Position numbers and translations under genes: made by a program. Below the pieces are notes generated by a model that saw nothing but the letters and a program-made list of their open reading frames with translations, did no database searches and was not told where the DNA came from. From the NCBI GenBank assembly GCA_029777935.1, contig JAKORH010000389.1, positions 1 to 19,178 of the forward strand: 19,178 nucleotides of DNA, read 5' to 3'. This stretch comes from Pseudomonadota bacterium (GTDB lineage Bacteria; Pseudomonadota; Gammaproteobacteria; Burkholderiales; Burkholderiaceae). Below, piece after piece: positions 6,734-15,853 of this stretch (its first letter is position 1; every line of letters begins with the position of its first letter).

Positions 6734-8322
6734 TGAAGACAGGAACCGTCGCCGCGCGCCTTGCGCTGGCGATCGTCACCGCGCTGGCCATCGGGCTGGC
6801 ACCGGCGCAGGCCAGGACCCTGCGCCTGGCGGACCAGGGCGACATGCTGTCGCTCGATCCGCACTCGCTGAACGAGACGCTGCAGCTCACCATGCTGAGC
6901 AACGTCTACGAAGGGCTGGTCGGCTACGGCAAGGACATGAAGCTGGTTCCGCTGCTGGCGACCGACTGGAAGCAGACCTCGCCCACCGTGTGGCGCTTCA
7001 ACCTGCGCAAGGGCGTGACCTTCCACGACGGCACGCCGTTCACCGCCGACGACGTGGCTTTCTCGTACGAGCGCGCCAAGGCCGACGGCTCCGACATGAA
7101 GGCGTACGTCGGCTCGATTCAGGAAGTGCGCAAGATCAACGACTACACGGTCGACTTCGTGACGGCGACACCGAATCCGATCCTGCCCAACATGTTCGTG
7201 CGCTGGCTGATCATGAGCAAGAAGTGGTGCACCGACAACCGCGCCGAGCGCCCGGTCGACAAGCGCAAGGGGCTGGAGAACACCGCGAGCTTCAAGGCCA
7301 ACGGCACCGGTCTGTTCCGCGTCAAGTCGCGCAACCCCGACAACCTCACGGTGTTCGTGCGCAATCCGAACTACTGGGACAAGAAGATCGAGACCAACAT
7401 CGACGAGATCGACTTCCGGCCGATCGCCAACCCGGCCACGCGCGTGGCGGCGCTGATCTCGGGCGAGATCGACATGATGGAGCCGGTGCCGCTGCAGGAC
7501 ATCGCGCGCGTCAACTCCACGCCCGGGCTGCACGAGCTGCAGGGGCCGGAACTGCGCACGATCTTCCTCGGCATGGACCAGAAGCGCGACGAACTGCTGT
7601 ACTCGAGCGTCAAGGGCAAGAACCCGTTCAAGGACAAGCGCGTGCGCCAGGCCTTCTTCCAGGCGATCGACATCGAGGCGATCAAGAACAACGTGATGCG
7701 CGGCGCCGCCACACCGACCGGCCTGATGGAAGCGCCGGGCGTGGCGGGCTTCCCGGCCGATCTGAACAAGCGGCTGCCGTACGATCCCGACGGCGCGAAG
7801 AAGCTGCTCGCCGAGGCCGGCTATCCGAACGGCTTCGAGGTCGGCATGAACTGCCCGAACGACCGCTACGTGAACGACGCGGCGATCTGCCAGGCGGTGG
7901 CGGCGATGCTGGCGAAGGTCGGCGTCAAGGTGAACCTGACGGCCGAGAGCAAGGCCACGTACTTCCCGAAGATCCTGTCGCGCAATACGTCCTTCTACCT
8001 GCTCGGCTGGACGCCGTCGACGGTGGATTCGCACGACCCGCTGTACAACCTGATGGCCACGCCGGGCCCGGGCGGGCAGGGCCAGTTCAACCTCGGCAGC
8101 TACAGCAACCCGAAGCTCGACGAGCTGACGTCGAAGATCCAGTCCGAGACCGACCAGACCAAGCGCAACGCGATGATCCACGAGGCGATGAAGATCCACC
8201 AGGACGACATCGGCCACATCCCACTGCACCAGCAGGCGCTCGCGTGGGGCGTGCGCAAGAACCTCTCGCTCGTGCAACTGCCCTCCAATGACATTTTCGT
8301 GAAGTGGATGGTGTTGAAGTGA
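6733..8322 (+). CDS. Peptide ABC transporter solute-binding protein (SBP_bac_5, DppA-like)
   Basis: Periplasmic receptor that delivers substrate to the adjacent permeases, 529 residues. A Sec signal peptide ends near residue 27 (LAPAQA before RTLRLADQGD). The cluster 5 signature VTFHDGTPFTADDVAFSYER (95-114) is clear, as are YEGLVGY (59-65), RNPNYWD, the RVRQAFFQAID segment of domain II and a C-terminal HIPLHQQALAWGVRKN. The mature length of about 500 residues is typical of DppA/OppA proteins. There is no lipobox cysteine, so it is soluble. Translation is coupled to the M20D gene by a one-base overlap. Family members bind dipeptides, oligopeptides, haem, glutathione, opines or nickel; the sequence alone does not decide. 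The neighbouring hydrolase points to acylated amino acids or short peptides. Confidence 0.94.
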   Translation: MKTGTVAARLALAIVTALAIGLAPAQARTLRLADQGDMLSLDPHSLNETLQLTMLSNVYEGLVGYGKDMKLVPLLATDWKQTSPTVWRFNLRKGVTFHDGTPFTADDVAFSYERAKADGSDMKAYVGSIQEVRKINDYTVDFVTATPNPILPNMFVRWLIMSKKWCTDNRAERPVDKRKGLENTASFKANGTGLFRVKSRNPDNLTVFVRNPNYWDKKIETNIDEIDFRPIANPATRVAALISGEIDMMEPVPLQDIARVNSTPGLHELQGPELRTIFLGMDQKRDELLYSSVKGKNPFKDKRVRQAFFQAIDIEAIKNNVMRGAATPTGLMEAPGVAGFPADLNKRLPYDPDGAKKLLAEAGYPNGFEVGMNCPNDRYVNDAAICQAVAAMLAKVGVKVNLTAESKATYFPKILSRNTSFYLLGWTPSTVDSHDPLYNLMATPGPGGQGQFNLGSYSNPKLDELTSKIQSETDQTKRNAMIHEAMKIHQDDIGHIPLHQQALAWGVRKNLSLVQLPSNDIFVKWMVLK

Positions 8323-8323
8323 G

Positions 8324-8344
8324 TCGGGCGTCGGGCGTCGGGCG
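8324..8344. repeat. Three tandem copies of TCGGGCG
   Basis: TCGGGCG is repeated exactly three times (8324-8330, 8331-8337, 8338-8344), directly after the binding-protein stop and before the second permease start at 8353. Related GC-rich strings (CCGGACG twice, then CCCGACGGGCG) continue inside the first codons of the permease near 8398-8420. A seven-base unit can expand or contract by slippage and here would change the distance between stop and start. Confidence 0.85.
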
Positions 8345-8352
8345 CAGGGCGC

Positions 8353-9327
8353 ATGAGTAGCCGAGCGGCGCGATCCGGCGGTGACGGACACCCGAGGCCG
8401 GACGCCGGACGCCCGACGGGCGCGCTCGCGCGCGCCTGGGACAGCGACGTCGTCTACAGCTTCCGCAATTCGCCGGTGGCGGTGGGTGCGGCGGCGGTGG
8501 CGCTGGTGCTGGTCTTGTCGGCGGCATTCGCGCAATGGGTCGCGCCGCATAACCCGTTCGACCTCGCGTCGCTGAACCTGCTCGACGCGTCGAAGCCGCC
8601 GGCGTGGAGCTCCGGCGGCGACCCGAAGTACCTGTTCGGCACGGACGACCAGGGGCGCGACGTGTTCTCGGCGATCATGTTCGGCATGCGCATCTCGCTC
8701 GCGATCGGCGTGGCGTCGGTGCTGCTTTCGATCGTGCTCGGCGTCGGCCTCGGGCTGCTGTCGGGTTACGCGGGCGGACGGGTGGACGCGTTCATCATGC
8801 GCGTGTGCGACGTGATGCTGTCGTTCCCGGCCATCCTGGTCGCGCTGCTGATCGACGGCGTGCTGCGCGCGGTCGTGCCGCGCGAAGCGTACGGCCAGGT
8901 CGAGTTCGGCGTGCTGGTGCTGGCGATCGCGCTGTCGGGCTGGGTGCAGTACGCGCGCACCGTGCGCGGCTCCACGCTGGTCGAGAAGAACAAGGAGTAC
9001 GTGCAGGCGGCGCGCGTGATCGGCGTTTCCGCGCCCGCGATCATGCTGCGCCACGTGCTGCCCAACGTGCTCGGGCCGGTGCTGGTGCTGGCCACCGTGC
9101 ACATCGCCACCGCGATCATCACCGAGGCCACGCTGTCCTTCCTCGGCGTCGGAGTGCCGCCGACCACGCCGTCGCTGGGCACGCTGATCCGCATCGGCGG
9201 CGAGTTCCTGTTCTCCGGCGAGTGGTGGATCACCGTCTTCCCCGGCGCCGCGCTGGTGCTGCTCGTGCTCTCGGTCAACCTGCTCGGCGACTGGCTGCGC
9301 GACGCGCTGAACCCGAAGCTGCGGTAG
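8353..9327 (+). CDS. Dipeptide/oligopeptide ABC transporter permease, DppC type
   Basis: Second channel subunit, 324 residues. Hydrophobic segments lie near 42-62, 113-138, 148-170, 183-197, 238-260 and 292-313. DppC hallmarks are LFGTDDQGRDVFS (94-106), the EAA loop YVQAARVIGVSAPAIMLRHV (216-235), LSFLGVGVPP (261-270) and the C-terminus LGDWLRDALNPKLR. The start at 8353 is uncertain: the preceding bases are a GC-rich repeat with only a weak AGGGC as ribosome binding site. The first 25 residues are low-complexity (Gly/Arg/Pro/Ala) and derived from that repeat. The 30-base gap to the binding-protein gene keeps it in the same operon. It pairs with the DppB-like permease encoded two genes upstream; separation of the two permease genes is uncommon. 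Confidence 0.93.
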   Translation: MSSRAARSGGDGHPRPDAGRPTGALARAWDSDVVYSFRNSPVAVGAAAVALVLVLSAAFAQWVAPHNPFDLASLNLLDASKPPAWSSGGDPKYLFGTDDQGRDVFSAIMFGMRISLAIGVASVLLSIVLGVGLGLLSGYAGGRVDAFIMRVCDVMLSFPAILVALLIDGVLRAVVPREAYGQVEFGVLVLAIALSGWVQYARTVRGSTLVEKNKEYVQAARVIGVSAPAIMLRHVLPNVLGPVLVLATVHIATAIITEATLSFLGVGVPPTTPSLGTLIRIGGEFLFSGEWWITVFPGAALVLLVLSVNLLGDWLRDALNPKLR

Positions 9328-9371
9328 CAACGAATCGTTACGGCACATGTCGAATTCCTTTGCTAGCTTGG

Positions 9372-9398
9372 GCACTGCATTGCCGAGTGCAAAGGAGG
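9372..9398 (+). promoter_or_regulatory. Small hairpin next to a strong ribosome binding site
   Basis: In the 76-base gap after the DppC-type gene, GCACT (9372-9376) pairs with AGTGC (9386-9390) around a nine-base loop. It is directly followed by AAAGGAGG (9391-9398), a near-perfect Shine-Dalgarno sequence five bases before the lipoprotein ATG at 9404. The strong site fixes that start. The hairpin may protect a transcript end or tune expression; that is inference. Confidence 0.5.
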
Positions 9399-9403
9399 CT
9401 GTC

Positions 9404-9799
9404 ATGACACTGCGATCCGCGTCACTGCTGGCGGCGGCGTTGCTCGCCGGCTGCGCCAGCACCGAGCCGTTTTCGTACATCCAGGGCCAGCGCTGGAACA
9501 AGGCCGAGCTGAACACCTTCGATGTCACCGTGATCCGCGTCGACGGCACGGATTACGTGCAGCACGGCTACGAGCCGATCCGCATCGACCCCGGCGCGCA
9601 CAAGATCGTCGTGCAGGGACCGCGCACCGCGGGGTTCCCGTACGGACAGCAGCGCACGCTGACGCTCGACGTCAAGCCATGTACGCGCTACTGGCTCGAA
9701 GCGAAGAAGGACAACACGCTGTCGCAGGACTTCGTGCCGCGCGTGAACTATTCCGAGCCGATCGCCGGCTGCGGCGAGAAGCACGCCGGGGGCTACTAG
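9404..9799 (+). CDS. Small uncharacterised lipoprotein within the importer operon
   Basis: A 131-residue protein with a lipoprotein signal peptide: MTLRSASLLAAALLAGC, lipobox LAGC with the lipidated Cys17. Residues +2 and +3 after the cysteine are Ala and Ser, so outer-membrane sorting is expected. The mature part contains a likely small beta-rich domain, with DVTVIRVDGTDYV, IRIDPGAHKIVVQGPR and TLTLDVKPCTRYWLEAKKD; the PGxHxIxV pattern resembles PEGA-like or carbohydrate-contact domains in surface lipoproteins, but I cannot name a family with certainty. Two further cysteines lie in VKPCTRY and IAGCGEK and could form a disulfide. It sits between the permease and ATPase genes of the importer, six to nine bases before the next start. 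A role as an accessory to uptake is inferred from position only; a bystander stress or envelope lipoprotein is possible. Confidence 0.85.
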   Translation: MTLRSASLLAAALLAGCASTEPFSYIQGQRWNKAELNTFDVTVIRVDGTDYVQHGYEPIRIDPGAHKIVVQGPRTAGFPYGQQRTLTLDVKPCTRYWLEAKKDNTLSQDFVPRVNYSEPIAGCGEKHAGGY

Positions 9800-9808
9800 G
9801 GAGGTGTG

Positions 9809-10962
9809 TTGACCGCCACGCCGCTGCTGGAAGTCAGAAGCCTGCGGATCGAGTTTCCGACCCGGCGCGGAACGCTGGTCGCGGTCGACGACGTGTCATT
9901 CGAGATCGCCCCGGGCGAGGTGCTCGGCGTCGTCGGCGAGTCCGGCGCCGGCAAGTCGTTGACCGGCGCGGCGATCATCGGCCTGCTGGAGCCGCCGGGC
10001 CGCATCGCCAGCGGCGAAATCAAGCTCGCCGGGCTACGCATCGACAACCTGCCCCCCGGCGAGATGCGCAAGGTGCGCGGGCGCGAGATCGGCGCGATCT
10101 TCCAGGACCCGCTGACCTCGCTGAACCCGCTGTACACCGTCGGGCAGCAGCTCATCGAGACGATCACCACGCACCTGCGCATGTCGCAGTCGCAGGCGCG
10201 GCAGCGCGCGGTCGAACTGCTCGCCGCCACCGGCATCCCGGCGGCCGAGCGCCGCATCGATCACTATCCGCACCAGTTCTCGGGCGGCATGCGCCAGCGC
10301 GTGGTGATCGCGCTGGCGCTGGCGGCCGGGCCCAAGCTCGTGATCGCGGACGAACCCACGACCGCGCTCGATGTGTCGATCCAGGCGCAGATCATCACGC
10401 TGCTGAAGCGCCTGTGCCGCGACAAGAAGACCGCGGTGATGCTGATCACGCACGACATGGGCGTGATCGCCGAGACCGCCGACCGCGTCGCGGTGATGTA
10501 TGCGGGCCGCATCGCCGAAATCGGTCCGGTGGCCGACGTGATCCATCGCCCGCAGCACCCGTACACGGCCGGCCTGATGGGTTCGATCCCGAGCGTGGGC
10601 CAGGATTCGGAGCGGCTGACGCAGATCGAAGGCAGCATGCCGCGCCTGACCGAGATTCCGCGCGGCTGCGCGTTTCATCCGCGCTGCCCGCATACCTTCG
10701 ACCGCTGCCTGCAGAAGCGGCCCAACCTGACGCGGGCCGGCACGTCGCTCGCCGCGTGCTGGCTGCACGATGAAGACGCGCGGCGCGCCGCCGGCAAGGA
10801 GCCGGCCTACTTCGAGGGCGACGCGAGCCTGATCAACGGCTTCGACACCGTGCTGCCGCTCGACAAGGCGTCCGCGGCGCGGAAGAAGGACGCGCGCTAC
10901 TTCGACGGCGACGCCTCGCAGATTGATCACTACAAGACCATCATCCGGCCCGCCGACGAAGA

Positions 10963-10966
<4 letters not shown>
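9809..10966 (+). CDS. Peptide ABC transporter ATP-binding protein, DppD type, with extended C-terminus
   Basis: First of two ATPases powering the importer, 385 residues from the TTG at 9809; GTG at 9806 is the alternative. GGGAGG (9799-9804) is the ribosome binding site and leaves four bases before the TTG but only one before the GTG, which favours TTG. Walker A GESGAGKS is near 43-50, Q-loop [10 protein letters not shown] near 98-107, signature FSGGMRQRV near 157-165, Walker [13 protein letters not shown] near 177-188, and the switch histidine in LITHDMG. The C-terminal oligopeptide-transporter domain has [15 protein letters not shown] and a later ACW, giving four cysteines as in DppD/OppD proteins that can hold an iron-sulfur cluster. 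About 65 further residues follow, containing two similar units, [15 protein letters not shown] and [15 protein letters not shown]. This tail is unusual for the family. The stop overlaps the next start (ATGA). Confidence 0.93.
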
Positions 10967-11997
<1,031 letters not shown>

Positions 11998-12170
11998 CCG
12001 GAGCCGCCGCGCCGGGCCGGTGAGTGTTCCCGCGCGTTCCGGCCGCGCTGAGCCAAACGGCGCCCTTTGGACGACTGCGAGCCGGCGATCGCGCGAATCG
12101 GTAGCCACCGCGCATTGACCGCGATTCGGTTGCGACAATCCTTTCTTCGTGCGGTGAAGGGTTGGACCGG

Positions 12171-12980
12171 ATGTGGGGGTACCTGCTAATCGCCTTGCTG
12201 GTCGTCGGCCTGATCTGGGAGGTCTGGCGCCGCAACGCGAAGCGGCAGCGGATCGAGCGCGAGCGTGCCGAGCGCAAGGCGCGCACCGATGAATTGCTTG
12301 CGCGCGTGCTGCTGGGCGAAAAGTCCGCGGCCCGGCCGGCCGCGGGCGCGCGGCCCTCGATGGCCAGGCCCGCTCCGCCGCCGATCGACCGCATGGTCAA
12401 GTCCACCGTCGGAGGGCAGCGGATCGATGTCGACGTGCTGCTCAGCGACGAGTCCGATACCGTCGCCGGTCGCATGCGCGGAGAGTTGGCGCGCCCCACC
12501 GGCTTTCTCGCCGACAGCGGAGTGAGACCCGCGGAGGCGCCGCCCGCGGAGCGATCCGCCTCGACCCTGTCGCTGCACGACGGCGAGCTCGATGTCCCGC
12601 TCGACGCGCTGGCGGTCGCCTGGTTCCAGGCCCGCGGCTACGTGGCGCGGTCCGCGCCGGCTTCGGCGCAGCCGATCAGCCTGCTGCTCAGCCACCGCGA
12701 CGATCCCGCCCGCCGCTATGCGTTCCATTTCTATCGCGGCTGGCTGACGCTGGCGCGCGCCACCGCCCTGCTCGACAAGGCGCGCGCACACGGCCTCGAC
12801 AAACTGCTGGTCGCCGCCGAACACGGCGCCGATGCCGCGGTCGGCTCGGCCCGGCTGCGCGACGTTCAGGTCATCGACTGGCCGACGATCGACCGCGAGT
12901 TCGGCAAGCTCGACGCGCGCGTCGCCGCCAAGATCGTCGCGATCGCGCGCATGGGCCGCGGCACGCCGACGGACGATTGA
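12171..12980 (+). CDS. Membrane-anchored protein with possible degenerate endonuclease-like C-terminal domain
   Basis: A 269-residue protein of unknown function. Residues 2-18 (WGYLLIALLVVGLIWEV) form one N-terminal membrane helix. A strongly charged segment follows (19-45, many Arg/Glu, likely helical or coiled coil), then an Ala/Pro-rich linker (52-72), a middle region (73-130) and a C-terminal domain from about 140. The C-terminal part (LAVAWFQARGYVAR, RYAFHFYRGWLTLARATALLDKAR, KLLVAAEHGADAA, DVQVIDWPTIDREF) has the helix-strand rhythm of Mrr-like restriction-endonuclease folds, but I see no clear D...QxK catalytic set. This assignment is weak. The ATG at 12171 is preferred over an in-frame TTG at 12162 because GAAGGG lies about ten bases before the ATG and only one base before the TTG. 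It is convergent with ppk2 and separated from the importer operon by 173 bases. Confidence 0.8.
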   Translation: MWGYLLIALLVVGLIWEVWRRNAKRQRIERERAERKARTDELLARVLLGEKSAARPAAGARPSMARPAPPPIDRMVKSTVGGQRIDVDVLLSDESDTVAGRMRGELARPTGFLADSGVRPAEAPPAERSASTLSLHDGELDVPLDALAVAWFQARGYVARSAPASAQPISLLLSHRDDPARRYAFHFYRGWLTLARATALLDKARAHGLDKLLVAAEHGADAAVGSARLRDVQVIDWPTIDREFGKLDARVAAKIVAIARMGRGTPTDD

Positions 12981-13016
12981 CCGTCGCGCCGGCGCGTGCG
13001 CGTCGCCGCTGCGCCG

Positions 13017-14198
13017 TCACAGCAGCGCGGTGCCGTGCCGTTCGCCGCGCTCGTACACGATGTGCGCGCGTCCCACCAGCAGCGGATCGAGCGGCCCGAT
13101 CGCCGCCGGATCCTTGTTCTTGTACGGCAGCTTGTGCAGCACGTAGCGCATCGCGTTCAGGCGCGCGCGCTTCTTGCAGTCGGACTTGAGCACCGTCCAC
13201 GGCGCGTCGGCCGTGTCGGTGTGGAAGAACATCGCCTCCTTGGCGTTGGTGTAGTCCTCCCACTTGTCGAGCGACGCCATGTCGACCGGTGACAGCTTCC
13301 ACTGCTTCAGCGGATGCTGTTCGCGCTCCTTGAAGCGGCGCCGCTGCTCGGCGCGGCTGACCGAGAACCAGAACTTGATCAGGTGCGTGCCGCTCTTGAC
13401 CAGGTTCTTCTCGAACACCGGCGCCTGGCGCATGAATTCGTCGTATTCCTCCGGCGTGCAGAAGCCCATGACCTTCTCCACGCCGGCGCGGTTGTACCAG
13501 GAGCGGTCGAACATCACGATCTCGCCCGCGGTCGGCAGGTGCTGCACGTAGCGCTGGAAGTACCATTGGCCACGCTCGACCTCGCTCGGCTTCTCCAGCG
13601 CCACCACGCGCGCGCCGCGCGGATTCAGGTGCTCCATGAAGCGCTTGATCGTGCCGCCCTTGCCGGCGGCGTCGCGGCCCTCGAACAGGATCACGACCTT
13701 CTGCTGGGCGTGCTTGACCCACGCCTGCACCTTCAGCAGCTCGACCTGCAGCTTGTATTTCTGCTTCTCGTAGCTCTTGCGCGACAGGAGGTTCTTGTAC
13801 GGATAGCCGCCGTCGCGCCAGTTGCGCGTCAGTTCCTGGTCGGGATCGAGCGGCGGCGGCTGCTGATCCTGGCGCTGCAGCAGCGCGTGGCGCAGCGCGG
13901 CCGCGTCGTCGGGCGAGGCGCCGGCGAGGATCGCCTCGAGCGCCGCCATCATCGTTTCGCGGTCGTTGTTCGGAATGCGCGCGAGGATGTCGCGCACCGC
14001 CTCGACCTTCGATTCGCGCGCGGCCGCGACCGCCTCGCCGACCGCGAACTTCTCGATGCCCTCGGGCGTCAGCGTCGGCGGAGTGTCGCCGGCCGCCGCC
14101 GCGCGCGGACCGCGGCGGTGGCGCCGTTTCGTCGATGCCGCCGCCTGGGAGGCGGCAGCGCTGCCGTTGCTGCGCGCGGGCGCGCGTTCATTGGGCAT
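13017..14198 (-). CDS. ppk2: Polyphosphate kinase 2 (class I), with N-terminal extension
   Basis: Transfers phosphate between polyphosphate and nucleoside diphosphates, mainly making ATP or GTP from polyphosphate; cytoplasmic. The PPK2 domain spans about 125-380: DGGYPYKN (129-136), Walker A FEGRDAAGKGGTIKRF (172-187), EVERGQWYFQRYVQHLP (206-222), Walker B VMFDRSWYNRAGVE (228-241) and the lid and base-binding region KFWFSVSRAEQRRRFKER (275-292). WKLSPVDMASLDKWEDY (300-316) is the family's typical C-terminal half. The length of 393 exceeds the usual 250-300 because of roughly 120 extra N-terminal residues: a basic low-complexity stretch (KRRHRRGPR at 24-32) and a predicted helical segment. The ATG at 14198 follows GAAGGGAG. 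It starts 28 bases after the oxidoreductase stop, so the two genes are probably cotranscribed. Confidence 0.94.
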   Translation of the reverse strand: MPNERAPARSNGSAAASQAAASTKRRHRRGPRAAAAGDTPPTLTPEGIEKFAVGEAVAAARESKVEAVRDILARIPNNDRETMMAALEAILAGASPDDAAALRHALLQRQDQQPPPLDPDQELTRNWRDGGYPYKNLLSRKSYEKQKYKLQVELLKVQAWVKHAQQKVVILFEGRDAAGKGGTIKRFMEHLNPRGARVVALEKPSEVERGQWYFQRYVQHLPTAGEIVMFDRSWYNRAGVEKVMGFCTPEEYDEFMRQAPVFEKNLVKSGTHLIKFWFSVSRAEQRRRFKEREQHPLKQWKLSPVDMASLDKWEDYTNAKEAMFFHTDTADAPWTVLKSDCKKRARLNAMRYVLHKLPYKNKDPAAIGPLDPLLVGRAHIVYERGERHGTALL

Positions 14199-14226
14199 TC
14201 TGTCTGCTCCCTTCGTTTCTGGATAT

Positions 14227-15798
14227 TCAGTGCAGCAGCGACCACAGCTTGGGCTCGACGTTGGCCGCGGCCATCAGGCCGCCCATCATCGCGCCGGTGA
14301 TGCCGGGCGTACACGCGTCCTGCCCGGCGAGGAACAACCCGCCGACGGGAGTGCGCGGCTTCAGCGCGTTGGACAGGAAGCGGCGCGGCGATGTTTCCAG
14401 GCCATAGATCGCGCCGTGTTCGGAGCCGATCACGGTCGCCACCGAGATCGGCGTCGACGCCTCGTGCATCACGATGCGGGCGGCGATGTCGGGAAAGTGC
14501 TGCGCGAATTGCGCGAGCAGGTTCCGCTCCAGCAGCGCCTTGAACGCACGATAGCCGTCGCTGCGCTCCGCCGCGGCGGCGCCCAGCTTCATGCCGCCCG
14601 GCTCGAGCGAGCGGTCCCATTGCGAGAACACGCCCCAGTCCACCAGCGCGACGACTTCCGCCGTGTGGCGGTTGCGCGGTCCGGGCGCGTGCGCCGGATC
14701 GCGCAGCGACGGAAACGAAACGAACAGCGCCGGCGCGCGCGGCTGCGAGAACGGATCGCGCCACAGCGCGTTGACGTCCCAGCTCTCGTAGATCCACTCG
14801 TTCGCTGTGTCGGCGCCGAGCGCGCCGATGTCGCCCTCGATGCCGAGATACAGCCCGACGTGGCCGAACGACGGCTCGAGTTCCAGCGCATCGGCGGCCC
14901 ACGCATAATCGACCTCCTGCGACGGCAACATCCGCAGCGTGTTGCGCACTCCGGCGTCGGAAATCACGCACGCCGCATCGATGGTTTCGCCGTCGGCGAG
15001 CGTCACGCCCAGCACGCGCAGGTCAAGCGCCCGGATCGCCGTCACCTCGGCACCGGTACGGATCGTGCCGCCCGCCGACGTGATGGTCGCGCCCATCTCG
15101 CGCGCGAAGCTGGCGGAGCCGCCGACCGGAAACCACGCGCCGTCGAAGTAGTGCCGCGCGACGGTCGCGTGCATCGCGAACGAGCTTTCCTGCGGCCGGC
15201 TGCCGTAGTCGCCCCACTGCGCGCACAGCACCGCGCGCAGGCGCGGATCGGCCACGCGTTCGCACACGACATCCCAGGTCGTGCGGCCGACCCAGCGCTC
15301 GATCTCGGCGCCGCGCAGCCATTGCATCGTCTTGGCGACCAGCGACGGCGCGCTGTGCGTGACGAACGCGGCGTTCAGCGCGCGCACGCCGTGCTCGATC
15401 GCGTCGAAGTAGCGGTCGATGCCCGCGGCCTCGTCGGGAAACGCTGACTTCAATGTCTGCACCAGCGCGTCGCGCGGCGGCGCGAATGCGGTCTCGAACT
15501 CGGGAAAGCGGATGCGGTCGTAGGTGCCGGGAATCTGGGCCAGCTCGATACGGCCGCCGCCAAGCATGTCGAACAGCTTCCGGTTCAGTCCGCCGCGCGC
15601 GAAGCCGCCGAGATAGTGCACGCCGACGTTGAAGCGAAAGCCGTCGCGCTCGAACGACTGCGTCAGTCCGCCGGCGCGCGCGTGGCGCTCGAGGACCAGC
15701 ACTTTCCGTCCCTGCGTGGCAAGCGCGGCCGCCGCCGCCAGTCCGCCGATGCCCGAGCCGATCACGATCGCGTCCGGCGACGCCGAAGACATACCCAT
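14227..15798 (-). CDS. FAD-dependent oxidoreductase, phytoene desaturase / retinol saturase (CrtI/RetSat-like) family
   Basis: A 523-residue flavoprotein. The N-terminal dinucleotide-binding fold is IVIGSGIGGLAAAAALATQG (11-30) with VLVLERHARAGG (33-44), closed by the acidic residue of the second strand. FNVGVHYLGG (56-65) matches the FDxGxHYxG motif of retinol-saturase-like members. The C-terminal FAD motif GLFLAGQDACTPGITGAMMG (487-506) is typical of the CrtI superfamily. The substrate is probably a polyunsaturated isoprenoid or other hydrophobic alkene, but this is not readable from sequence, and no other carotenoid genes are in the window. The ATG at 15798 is preceded by GGAGGAAG at good spacing; upstream in-frame codons give no family sequence. 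It lies 55 bases after the DUF2891 gene and 28 before ppk2, in one direction. Confidence 0.93.
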   Translation of the reverse strand: MGMSSASPDAIVIGSGIGGLAAAAALATQGRKVLVLERHARAGGLTQSFERDGFRFNVGVHYLGGFARGGLNRKLFDMLGGGRIELAQIPGTYDRIRFPEFETAFAPPRDALVQTLKSAFPDEAAGIDRYFDAIEHGVRALNAAFVTHSAPSLVAKTMQWLRGAEIERWVGRTTWDVVCERVADPRLRAVLCAQWGDYGSRPQESSFAMHATVARHYFDGAWFPVGGSASFAREMGATITSAGGTIRTGAEVTAIRALDLRVLGVTLADGETIDAACVISDAGVRNTLRMLPSQEVDYAWAADALELEPSFGHVGLYLGIEGDIGALGADTANEWIYESWDVNALWRDPFSQPRAPALFVSFPSLRDPAHAPGPRNRHTAEVVALVDWGVFSQWDRSLEPGGMKLGAAAAERSDGYRAFKALLERNLLAQFAQHFPDIAARIVMHEASTPISVATVIGSEHGAIYGLETSPRRFLSNALKPRTPVGGLFLAGQDACTPGITGAMMGGLMAAANVEPKLWSLLH

Positions 15799-15853
15799 TT
15801 GCTTCCTCCGCCATCTATCTGAGCAGCGCAGAGGAAGGCGGCGTTGATGGCGG

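Noticed and set aside
6583..9549. A 988-codon open frame on the minus strand across the binding-protein and permease genes
   Set aside because: The composition is His/Arg/Gln-rich with no recognisable motif, and the plus strand encodes well-conserved transporter genes over the whole stretch; it is a shadow of codon bias.
11998..12170. A terminator or promoter between the importer operon and the next gene
   Set aside because: TTGACC (12115-12120) resembles a -35, but the nearest -10-like hexamer (GACAAT, 12134) is only 13 bases away, and no hairpin with a T-run is visible.
12985..12996. Palindrome CGCGCCGGCGCG between two convergent genes as a bidirectional terminator
   Set aside because: It has no loop and no T-run; a GC-only palindrome of this size is expected by chance at this base composition.
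14227..15798. A carotenoid biosynthesis locus
   Set aside because: Only one CrtI-superfamily member is present, with no phytoene synthase, cyclase or prenyl synthase beside it, so a pathway cannot be claimed.
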